Below the pieces are notes generated by a model. That model made no database searches. It saw only the letters and a program-made list of their open reading frames with translations, and had not been told where the DNA came from. From contig JACSYO010002174.1 in NCBI GenBank assembly GCA_016806645.1, forward strand, positions 938,501-1,002,500: a stretch of 64,000 bases of DNA, written 5' to 3'. Positions 56,134-64,000 of the stretch are shown one piece after another. Origin of the DNA: Ophiodon elongatus. Lineage: Eukaryota; Chordata; Actinopteri; Perciformes; Hexagrammidae. Position numbers and translations under genes: made by a program. Within the stretch, counting starts at the first letter, position 1. Each line of letters opens with the position of its first letter.

Positions 56134-56141
56134 ACTCACCG
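56134..56141 (-). other. Splice donor of hs3st4 exon 1
   Basis: On the minus strand the coding frame reads TGG TAC CG then GTGAGT, a near-consensus 5' splice site. The intron begins at 56139. The open frame stops one codon after the junction, so the exon must be spliced here. The split Arg codon (CG plus any base) at the end of the DWYR motif is the conserved intron position of 3-O-sulfotransferases of this subgroup. Confidence 0.93.
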
Positions 56142-56735
56142 GTACCAGTCTAGCCCTTTCTCGTAGTTCCTGTCAAAGAAATGTGGCTCATTTCCAACGG
56201 CTCTGACGTCCGGGTGCACCCTGAGAGCCTCCAGCAGGGCTCTGGTCCCACCTTTCTTCACCCCGATGATGATGGCTTGGGGAAGTTTCTTCTCTCCGTA
56301 ATCCATGGTGCAGTTCACCCTGAGTTCGCTGTCCGTGGTGCTGAAATCCTGGTGCTCCTTCTCCAGCGCGCTGGTGTGATACGCCGCCGCCGATTTAGTT
56401 GGAGACGCCTGAGTCCTAATCCACTCCACTGTCCTTTGTTCGGCCTCAGCATGATCCTTCACGGTGGGAACCGCGGTGGGTCCCTCCGCCTCGGTGAATG
56501 CGGTGGAGCCCTGGGAAGCGGAGTAAAGTTTCTCCCTCAATGTCACAAAAGTTGTCTCCTCCGTCACCAGCCTCCCTTGATACGCGTAGTTCTCTTGCAG
56601 AGGGAACTGCAGCGAGTTGTAGCAGCTCATCAAGCTATAGAACAAGTAGGTGACAGAGAGGGAGAGGGTGAACATGAATAAGATTTTCCGGGGCACTTTA
56701 GAGGTGAAAACCGAAGTGCTGGACCAAAATGCCAT
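56140..56735 (-). CDS. hs3st4: Heparan sulfate glucosamine 3-O-sulfotransferase 4, coding exon 1 (5' part of gene)
   Basis: Golgi type II enzyme that moves sulfate from PAPS to the 3-OH of glucosamine in heparan sulfate. Seen: 198 codons plus two bases. Residues 1-18 are a short basic tail ending in VPRK, and about 19-36 form a hydrophobic signal-anchor (LFMFTLSLSVTYLFYSLM). About 37-148 are a low-complexity lumenal stem with one N-glycosylation site (NCT, 141). From about 149 the sulfotransferase domain starts: IIIGVKKGGTR (155-165) is the PAPS 5'-phosphosulfate loop, and Glu183 in NEPHFFDR is the family's catalytic-base position. The TLSLSVTYL anchor, SLQFPL and STTD in the stem match HS3ST4 better than HS3ST2 or HS3ST3. 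Start: ATG at 56735-56733 in strong context (G at -3 and +4); MA-F-W resembles the mammalian N-terminus, and an in-frame stop lies at 56822-56820. The exon ends mid-codon (phase 2) at a GTGAGT donor. The stem is shorter than the proline-rich mammalian one. Exon 2 is absent from the window. The paralogue assignment is less certain than the family. Confidence 0.95.
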
Positions 56736-56775
56736 CTCTGATAGCAGTGATCCTCTCAAAGAAGTGGCCAGACAT
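56698..56775 (-). promoter_or_regulatory. Upstream ORF overlapping the hs3st4 start
   Basis: ATG at 56775-56773 with A at -3 opens a 25-codon frame, one base out of register with the main frame. It ends at TAA 56700-56698, 38 bases inside the hs3st4 coding sequence. A ribosome that translates it cannot simply reinitiate downstream at the main AUG, so the arrangement is expected to lower translation and leave leaky scanning as the main route. The frame itself is seen directly; translation is inference. Confidence 0.55.
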
Positions 56776-56797
56776 GTTTCCACCCCGAGTCTTGCAT
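56756..56797 (-). promoter_or_regulatory. Short upstream ORF (13 codons)
   Basis: ATG at 56797-56795, stop TGA at 56758-56756, ending 21 bases before the main ATG. It overlaps the neighbouring uORF in another frame. Either TATA candidate would include it in the mRNA. Confidence 0.45.
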
Positions 56798-56806
56798 GGA
56801 ACAAAA

Positions 56807-56896
56807 TCAACAGCAATAATCAGTCACTATCAGCGCTGCTCCAGCTAAAAAAAGCGTGAAGCTGGAACAAACCAACGCAATCCAACCAAATCGCAT
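56807..56896 (-). promoter_or_regulatory. Upstream ORF of 29 codons with a hydrophobic product
   Basis: ATG at 56896-56894 (A at -3), stop TGA at 56809-56807. The predicted peptide begins MRFGWIALVCSS and is hydrophobic for most of its length, like a signal or membrane peptide. It enters the mRNA only if transcription starts upstream of 56896, that is from the distal TATA box. Conservation is unknown and hydrophobicity may be chance. Confidence 0.35.
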
Positions 56897-56903
56897 ATTT
56901 ATA
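56897..56903 (-). promoter_or_regulatory. TATA-like box (TATAAAT), proximal candidate
   Basis: The minus strand reads TATAAAT from 56903 to 56897. If used, transcription would start near 56870, the leader would be about 135 nt, and the 29-codon uORF would be left out. It competes with the distal box; both could be chance in AT-rich DNA. Confidence 0.25.
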
Positions 56904-57108
56904 AGGATAGCGGGGAAATGGATCGTTAAAATTCCGGAAGAATATCGCGTCCCTTTTCTTGAGTATCGATTTCTTATTCCGAGGCTGACAGACAATGTCA
57001 CAATTTATTGGACTGAACTTGCAGATTTGAGAGGCTGGAGGTCTGGCGCCCTTCCAAATGAGCACCCTGGCTTCAACTGGACAGAATATGATGGACCGAA
57101 TCCTGGCA

Positions 57109-57115
57109 TTTTATA
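57109..57115 (-). promoter_or_regulatory. TATA-like box (TATAAAA), distal candidate
   Basis: The minus strand reads TATAAAA from 57115 to 57109. A start about 30 bases on gives a leader near 345 nt. A weak initiator match (TCCAGT, A at 57078) lies 37 bases downstream, slightly too far. Position and sequence fit a promoter; use is not shown. Confidence 0.35.
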
Positions 57116-58279
57116 ACAAGGAGGGGAAGAAAATAAGAAAATGAACAGCAGAGTGTTTAAAGTCGGCTGCGCTTCTCATCAGCCGCTCAGCCCGAAGTCC
57201 AGTCCCGTCTGCGATAAAAGAGTAGATTCACGTCCATCCAGGCAAGCTTAAATCCACTGTATCTCTCCACCAAGGGGGCGATCCTTTCTCTATTCTCTTA
57301 CTTTGGGCAGCAGAAAGTCCGCAGCCTTTGCACAAAAGCATCCACTCATCACTGACTACCAGGCTGCTGCTCTCCGTGCTTGCGCCTTCTCAGATTGGTA
57401 GAATCCAACGATGTGAGCATCGGCTGAGTGAGCTCATCTGAACTGAAGCGCCGTAGAGCCACACAGCACAACTAGTGTGTACACCCACTTTTTCCTCTAT
57501 CCGTGAACAAGTAGGGCTGTAAAACGTCAGATTCCCTCATCGGAAATAGTTGCGTAGAAATCTGCGGCCCCTCATTCATGTGACTGCTTGCAGAGATGGG
57601 AATTGCAGTGCCGGGATGAAAGAGGGTTTATTACATTGCGAATTGTTTCATAAAGTTCAGTATAAAACTCCATCTCAGGATGTTTTGATCGCGATTATAT
57701 TTTACAGAAAGCTCATGTCTGCACCCTGCTGGTTTTCAGCGGAGCAATGCATAATTTAATTTACAAAGAAATACAGAAAAATAAGTTTATTCGGATCAAT
57801 ATTAAAGCAGGTTATATGAACCAAGATGGGTAATGCGAATCACTGTTTTTAAATTAGAGCGATGAGTCATCGGGGGGTGTAGTTCTCCTCTACATATGTC
57901 TAAATGCACAATCCTGTGTTCTGCTGAGGACAGGGATGCTGCTTCGGCGTATTATCCGCTGAATTTATTATACATGGGTGCAGACTATAATTACTAGTGA
58001 GGATATTCACTAGACCTTAACTTGTACACTTTGTTGCCGCAATATGAGGATTTAAAATTGCATGCCACTGAAATGTCTCCCTGTATTAGGGAATCTCATT
58101 CATCACACACCTCCGACACACCAGGAGAGCCAGCGTCACACTCAGCACTGGGTCCCTCATAATTTGCAATGCATCTCAGAACAGCACGCCACTGTTGTAT
58201 TTTAAGTTCAGAAATATTTATATGAATGTGTTGCTGGACCAAATTTGTGTCTTCTAAATGTCTGCAGCCGGCTCGGCAT
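57116..58279. other. Upstream flank of hs3st4
   Basis: 57160-57470 is GC-richer and may hold the promoter or further leader. Beyond that AT-rich DNA without a recognised feature. Short frames on both strands are not credible genes. Confidence 0.45.
57394..57398 (-). promoter_or_regulatory. CCAAT motif upstream of hs3st4
   Basis: CCAAT on the minus strand in a locally GC-richer stretch (about 57160-57470), about 280 bases upstream of the distal TATA box. This is too far for a classical CCAAT/TATA pair but compatible with a start site further upstream near 57300. Weak evidence alone. Confidence 0.2.
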
Positions 58280-58935
58280 GCAAACCAGGGGTGACACAAA
58301 GTCATTTCACTGTGGAGCGTTGCAGCGTTACTGAAGGACGAGTCTTTTGCATTCAGCCGGTGCTTTTCCACCAACTCAGAAAATCTGTCGTCCAATACAG
58401 AGAGAAAACCCATCTTCTCATCTACGCAGTCAAGATGATTGAACTCAATGGAGATGCAGCAGTTGCTGTCGAAACTTAAAGCTACCATACGCATATTTTC
58501 ATAACAATGTGAAAACAACATGACGATGTAGAAGGGGCCATTCGTAGTGAGAATCATCACTCCTACTGCAGCTCCCTCTGGCATTACAGAGCTTTAAAGT
58601 GAGTTTCAGCTCATTGTTTCGCTTTCCAGCCCAACTTTACTGTGTTGGTTTACTCAAATTGCTCTCATAGCGTCGTTTTCTGATGCAGCAGCATCAAAAC
58701 AACTACCCGCTCAGCAGCAAACACAAAACAGACAATCAGCGACTAACTGGTGGACGTGGTGGAGCATTTAGTTGGTAAGAAGGCAGATATTTCCCTCAGG
58801 ACTTGGTAGAGACCAAAAACAGAATATCAGACACTCATCAGTGTGAGAAAAACAACTCTAATTAAATGAAAATGTTGCTCCATAACTGCCTGATGTGTAA
58901 ATAAGCAACTAACACAAGTTCACAATTTCAACTTA
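58280..58935 (-). repeat. Interspersed repeat family J containing a 162-codon frame
   Basis: The text (ccggtgcttttccaccaact, agctaccatacgcatatttt, gtgagtttcagctcattgtt, cgactaactggtggacgtgg) is familiar from a very common percomorph repeat, judged from memory. A minus-strand ATG frame at 58096-58584 runs mostly inside it; its product has no domain I recognise. Orientation of the element is arbitrary. Confidence 0.6.
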
Positions 58936-61900
58936 AAAAGGTAAAACAGAAATTCTGAAGTCATACTTGTCAATCTTAAGACTTTGTTTTCTGCATTCTG
59001 GTGACTTTTTTTAAAGAATAAAACGATAAACACACTACAACTGAATTTGTATGTTTAATAGTTTCCAATTGTATGTCCCAACCAATATGCAATATCGTGT
59101 TACTGGCAAACTCAACCAGTAAAAGCAATGCAGGTGATTGGATGAGGGGGAGGAAACATGGACAAGTGTTTGGAGCAAAATGGTTACCGGGAGTTTGGCA
59201 GTCAAGAGAGCGTAGGAGAGCTCAATGGGTTCGATGAAATTGTTGTATTCGCAAATTGCCACTCGGAGAAGCGGAAAGCTCTCTAACGGCAATCTGCCCT
59301 GTTTGTAAATTATCACCGTTATTAGACTTCCTACACATCTAAGAGTCACCCTGTCAGAGATTTCTGAGCATGCTCAGACACTCTGGCTGTGGAGCAGTTG
59401 CAGCAGAACGTGTCAGTGTTAACAACACAAGTGAAGTGTCATTAAGATGGCTGCCGCTACTCAGTGCTGATGATGAATTATTGTCAGAGCACAAGCGAAA
59501 ATATATTGACCCGTTTTATCTTCCCTTTGTCGTGGCTGTTATCTGAGCCATTCATAAATCGCTCAGACATTGTCGGTCCCTGTGGAAGCTGAGTGCTCAG
59601 ATTGTGTCTATTTGCATTTACAAACAAGCACTCACTCAGAGAAAATGGAGTTTATTGAAGTTGAGTTTAAGTCCTGGCAGCTGCCTTGTGAAGAAGAGAA
59701 TTTACTGGTTGTGTCAAAAGGCCAATATCAAATGAACGATTGATACTTAATGCGAGCAACAGGTCTTAACGGGCTTTAAGTGAAGCTAAAAGTCTTTTAA
59801 CATTGTCTCATTGTTTCAGGGAGCTAGCCACTGCAGTCACGGTCTGCTAGCACACACTCGCTGTTCATCACAATGAGGCTGTGAGCCACAAGAAGAACAG
59901 TGGCCCTCTTTGCAGCACGCATTAACATTCGCCTCTTGTCTAGATTGTATTCAGATATGAATTATCCATATTACATTTATACCTGGAATTAAAAATGTGT
60001 CTCAGCTACAGAGTGTGTCTGCAGCTCAACTGCAATTATGATTTTCAATCCTGACAATAGTTAAGGCAGAATTACTCATCTAATTCTTTATAAATATCAT
60101 CTCACAGGCTTTATAGCAGGCTGCAGCACTGAGTCTACTTTATTCTGGTGCAGTACACGTGTGTGTCTTTTATACACGTATGACACATCTGGTCCACTGT
60201 GGGTTTTTTTCCCCTATTGGAATATTTCTGTATTACAAAGAGAAGACACATTTAGTCTACAGTATTCAATGGAAGGACAAATGGATGGAAAATAAACCCC
60301 CTTATTTTTAATAGCAATATAATAGGTATATTTTACATATACCTTGTGCTGTTTATCAGCAGGTACAGGTATAATGCAACCCAGACAGCTCCACACCAGT
60401 GATTGGTGGCCAGTGCATTGTTCGTTTTGGGGCTGCAGCCTGGAAAGCCTGGAGGCGGTTAGCACAGACGAAGTCAACAGCTAAACTGCATCTTATAAAA
60501 CACCTGCTATCACTTGTATGGTGAACTAAGGAGCACCTTAAGTATGTGATTCATCATCACAAGGTGCATTCTATCTATAAACTTTTTTTTTTTTTTTTTT
60601 GCAACAAAAAACAAAACGACTCCAAAGACTTTAAAATAATTCCTGTCCTAATTTTTGAAGAGGCACCAAACATGAACTTCCTGTAAAAATGCAGCCGCCA
60701 CCACCTTGGGATTTGGATAGTCTTATATGAAATGACCTGATTCTGAACTCTGAGACTGTCTGGTGGAGCTGAGATGAACGGGCCATTGTGGGGAGATTTT
60801 GGCACTGCTGCAGTGCTCGATGTAATTTAAGTCAGAGCGCTTTGGCCAGTAACACGCCCTGTTATTCCACTGGGGCTGACAGCATGAGGGTTTATTAGGC
60901 TGCAATTAGACAAAGGATGTGACCGTCCCTCCAACAGTTAAAATCCAAAGCCTGTAAACATCACGACGGGAGTCAAATCTACACGCGAAAAGTAAATCTT
61001 CTTTTTCATGACCTGGTAATTTATTGCACAATAGCAACTTCTGAAAGAGTCATGTACTTAAAAGTCCCAATAAAGTAATGTTACATACTTATGAAAAAAA
61101 GAAACAAACATGCATGAACCTGGGCTCTCTACAATGTACAGTGCTGGCTCATGCTCAGCAGAGTCTACAGCCTTGGTGTCTGTATTTAATGAAGATAACA
61201 ATTCATGAGGAAATTTCATGAGCAAAAATGCCTCGAGTGATACTTGAAGGCATTTCCTCATGAATGTCTTTGAAGAATTCCTCTGCAGGTAGATTGGAAA
61301 ACCAAAGATTTCTTTCACAGTACTCGGTGGTTAGAATGATTGTTAAAAGATCTTATAGGTTTATTTATTTGTTTTCCATTTTATTGTGGAACACATCATT
61401 TACAACGACTGAAAAAAAAAAGCTTTCTATAGAAATGACGCATTTATATGTAGAAACCCAATTAGGGATGTGAGAATCACATACTTTATTTCTGGGCCTG
61501 TAGATGCATTTGGATCAGTATCACATAAACCTCTGCGGGAAGCATCTGTTTTCTGTAAGCATTTCAAATATAAATCAGTAATCCGGTTAATGCACATGTG
61601 AAGGTAAACTGAGCAACAACATGCACCAAGAAAAGACCAGAGTTCCATGCAACCAGAGACCTGAAGCCTGAGGCCAAGCGTGTACAGTAAACAAAACCTG
61701 GAATGTATGAACACAAACACAGTGTGCAAACATGTGTGCCCTGCAGCTGTGCACCCTGGGTATGCACTGTATATTTTGATAATGAAATAATTGAATTTAA
61801 AACATATGCCTTAAAATGCTAACATGCTAAAACTGAGTTTCAGTGACCCCTTTATCTTGAACATGTACAGTAGTTAGGCATCACACTTACCCAACACTGA

Positions 61901-63164
61901 CAGTGAGGGAATGGGAATGAAATGGAGGCCGACTGGAGATTCATTCTGTTTTGAGCCCATAACTCCAGGCTACAACCCTGGATTCAACAGGATGCCTGGG
62001 TCATCACCCTGTTGGGACACAAAATGACGGCCTGATCTGAAGATTTTTGAGATTTTCTCTTCTCTTCTTGTTTTTTTTTTTTTTTTTTTTTTTACATCTG
62101 GTGTGTCCCATGGGACATTAAGGAGTTTAGATGCACCTTAAGTCAATTAAGAGAGCCAAGTGCAAAAATCCTGTCGAAAAAGATTTTTTGATGCTGTCAA
62201 AAAAAAAAGGGATACTAACTGCAATACATTTAGACTAACTAGCTTTAATGTTGTAATATTTTTTCCTGCACTGAAATAATCATGTTAATCATTTATGTAT
62301 ATTAAATGAAATATGCAATGATTGCTTTGTCACTTTTTAAACCGTGGCAGAGAATTCTGATTTGTTGGGGGGGGCATTGGCTTCAGATTTAATATTGAAG
62401 GTTTTAGCAAAAAAGTACTTTGCTTTCACAACTTTGAGACACATTTAATCAAATTACTCAAATTACTATGACCAAAAATGACTGCTTCACAGTCTGCAAA
62501 TGTTTGAATGTTTAGGATTGCTGTTCTGAGTAATGCACATTTTGTTGACGGAAAGGAATGCGGTGACAGAGACGCTGAAGGCCGAACGGGGACAAAGTGG
62601 GGCATTTAAAGTAATAACAAATTATGGCTAATTGTCGGAGCCGACAGCTATTGAATTAGTCAGCTATTAGGCTTGTTCCTGTGCAATGTACAATTTCACA
62701 TGATTTATAGTGACGATCGTTTGCACTGATGAGATCATTTGTAAATGAAAAAGTGTGTGTGTGGACGTTGGCACCTCATGTGTGCAGTGGTCATTCTTCA
62801 CAAACACTCATACCCCGACGAATCCTCTGATCCTGCAATAAATAAAAAACTGTTCCGGAGCACAGCTTTGCAGAACATATTCCAGCACTCACACTGGATT
62901 GACACTGTCCGCTGTCCTCTCGATTGAATTACTGCAATTCCTGAGTGGGCTGTTTGAAACCAGATAAGTTATCCGTCACTTTAGCCTATTATTGTTCCTA
63001 GAAAGTGTTTTTTGAATTGCTGAACTTGCCTACAGCACAACTGAGCAGGGTCAACTGCCAGGATGACTAATTGATGCGGGGATTGACAGTATTGATCTGT
63101 TTGTTCTGACATTACAGATCTCAGTGGAGATGGTGGTAGCTGTGTACCAAAATTCAGGCGACGC
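58936..63164. other. Upstream intergenic DNA, no gene seen
   Basis: Holds T18 (60583-60600) and T23 (62071-62093). Frames up to 104 codons on the minus strand (59035-59349) show nothing recognisable. 59030-59340 may be repeat-derived. Confidence 0.45.
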
Positions 63165-63400
63165 AACGGTCAATATTCGCATTTCCAAAATCCAAATACA
63201 TCATAGCGGGTCGACAAGGCCGGTCCCGTTTCAAAGGCTACTCCTAATGTGGCCAAGAAAGCCAGCCTTGTTAGGCTGAATTTGGAGGACACGTTGTTTG
63301 TGGCCCGCAGCGTGCAGCTATCCATTGCACCTCTGCCAATTATTTGCTGATGTATAGAAGAGTTGCTTTTAAAGTTAGGATATAGCACACGAACATATCT
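63165..63400 (-). repeat. Possible interspersed repeat
   Basis: gcgggtcgacaaggccggtc and gccttgttaggctgaatttg followed by GAGGACACG resemble a repeat scattered through fish genomes. Weak recognition; the 89-codon minus frame across it is probably repeat-derived. Confidence 0.35.
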
Positions 63401-64000
63401 TATTTCATCAGGTATTTGTGTGGCCACAAACACAAACATTCAGTCCTCTAAAGGAAGACGCCTCTGTCGGCATACAAATTGGGACACAGCTTGCATGTCT
63501 TATTATATCACGTCCTCTGTGGAGAAGGCAGTTATGGAATTTGCTGTATATTCTTATGGAGGAATCGTTGACCTAATATTTATGATAACCACCCATACAT
63601 TTCCTGTTTCATCTCTGGCTTTCGTTTTTCGAGCATCCCCCCTAGGATGTAGCAAAATGCACACTTACCATAGATCTCATACATTTACCTCTTGTGATGA
63701 TGGATACATTTTAAAAATGCATACATACACATAAATTTACGCGTCGGATGAAAAAAGAAAAAAATCTACATCTAAACAGTGTTTCTTTTTTTTTGTCAGA
63801 TATTAATCATAACATTTAATAGGTTTACTCAAACTCTCAAAACCAGTCACAACTAAATACCATTTCAACATCCCTTTTGGCTGCTACTATAAATATTTTC
63901 AGACTTTTGATTAAGTCCATTATAATATCTAGTGACTATTTCCATGAGAAATGTGTGTGTGTGTGTGTGTGTGTGTACATACACTAATTTTAATGTTTAG
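63401..64000. other. Intergenic DNA, no gene seen
   Basis: AT-rich; a 123-codon plus frame (63363-63734) has no recognisable content. A TG microsatellite lies at the end. Confidence 0.45.
63952..63976. repeat. (TG)n microsatellite
   Basis: 25 bases of perfect TG repeat. Confidence 0.97.

Larger units (their letters stand above)
1..56139 (-). other. hs3st4: hs3st4 intron 1 (partial, at least 56 kb)
   Basis: Everything downstream of the donor on the minus strand lacks the roughly 200-codon exon 2 that completes the sulfotransferase domain. No minus-strand frame over 120 codons other than exon 1 lies below 56140, and none resembles the family. Mammalian HS3ST4 has two coding exons separated by a several-hundred-kb intron, so reading this stretch as intron fits known structure. 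It is an inference: a nested gene on either strand is not excluded, but none is visible. Confidence 0.82.
56736..57080 (-). other. hs3st4: Putative hs3st4 5' untranslated leader
   Basis: Minus-strand sequence just upstream of the ATG. It has stops in the main frame and three upstream AUGs. The 5' limit is inferred from a TATAAAA box at 57109-57115, which would start transcription near 57080-57085. A second TATA-like box at 56897-56903 would give a much shorter leader (about 56870). No splice acceptor was convincing, so an unspliced leader is assumed. Confidence 0.45.

Noticed and set aside
1..56139. Second coding exon of hs3st4
   Set aside because: No frame of about 200 codons carrying the remaining sulfotransferase motifs exists on the minus strand, so it is taken to lie outside the window.
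56181..56681. 166-codon frame on the plus strand
   Set aside because: It lies entirely antisense to hs3st4 exon 1 and is a by-product of that exon's composition; its sequence shows no domain.
56736..56816. Extension of the hs3st4 frame upstream of the chosen ATG
   Set aside because: The extra 27 codons begin at TTG, contain no ATG, and lack family similarity. The ATG at 56735 has a strong context and matches the mammalian N-terminus.
56856..57116. 86-codon plus-strand frame over the hs3st4 leader
   Set aside because: Antisense to the leader, no splice sites, no recognisable content.
1..64000. CRISPR arrays, operons, phage or viral genes
   Set aside because: No regularly spaced direct repeats, no adjacent co-directional frames and no viral protein signatures were seen. 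All features fit a fish nuclear genome.

Overview
The window is vertebrate, almost certainly teleost, nuclear DNA. It is AT-rich, has scattered (CA)n/(TG)n microsatellites, one intron-interrupted coding exon, and a set of interspersed repeats whose wording I recognise from percomorph-type fish genomes. It is not bacterial or viral: there are no operons, ribosome-binding sites, rRNA or tRNA genes, or CRISPR arrays.

The only coding sequence I can support is exon 1 of a heparan sulfate glucosamine 3-O-sulfotransferase, best matched to hs3st4. It lies on the minus strand at 56140-56735 and ends in a consensus splice donor. It encodes a short cytosolic tail, one signal-anchor membrane segment, a Golgi-lumenal stem, and the first part of the sulfotransferase domain with the PAPS-binding loop and the presumed catalytic Glu. 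No open frame in the window encodes the rest of the domain, so exon 2 must lie beyond base 1. Positions 1-56139 are therefore read as part of intron 1, which is at least 56 kb long. A giant first intron is known for mammalian HS3ST4.

Layout: 1-56139 is intron 1, mostly unique AT-rich DNA. It carries a Tc1/mariner 3' remnant (about 4165-4372), a short inverted-repeat element with 19-bp ends (51062-51833), several unnamed teleost repeat families present in two or more copies, microsatellites, and GC-richer patches that could be conserved enhancers. 56140-56735 is the coding exon. 56736 to about 57100 is the 5' leader, with three upstream AUGs, one opening a frame that overlaps the main start. 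Two TATA-like boxes and a CCAAT motif lie on the minus strand at 56897-57398. From about 57450 to 64000 is upstream intergenic DNA with at least one common fish repeat, which contains a 162-codon open frame.

I do not see a new multi-gene system here. The points most worth checking are the uORF arrangement in the leader, the intron size and its enhancer candidates, and the inverted-repeat element. Repeat families were recognised by eye and from memory; none has been searched.
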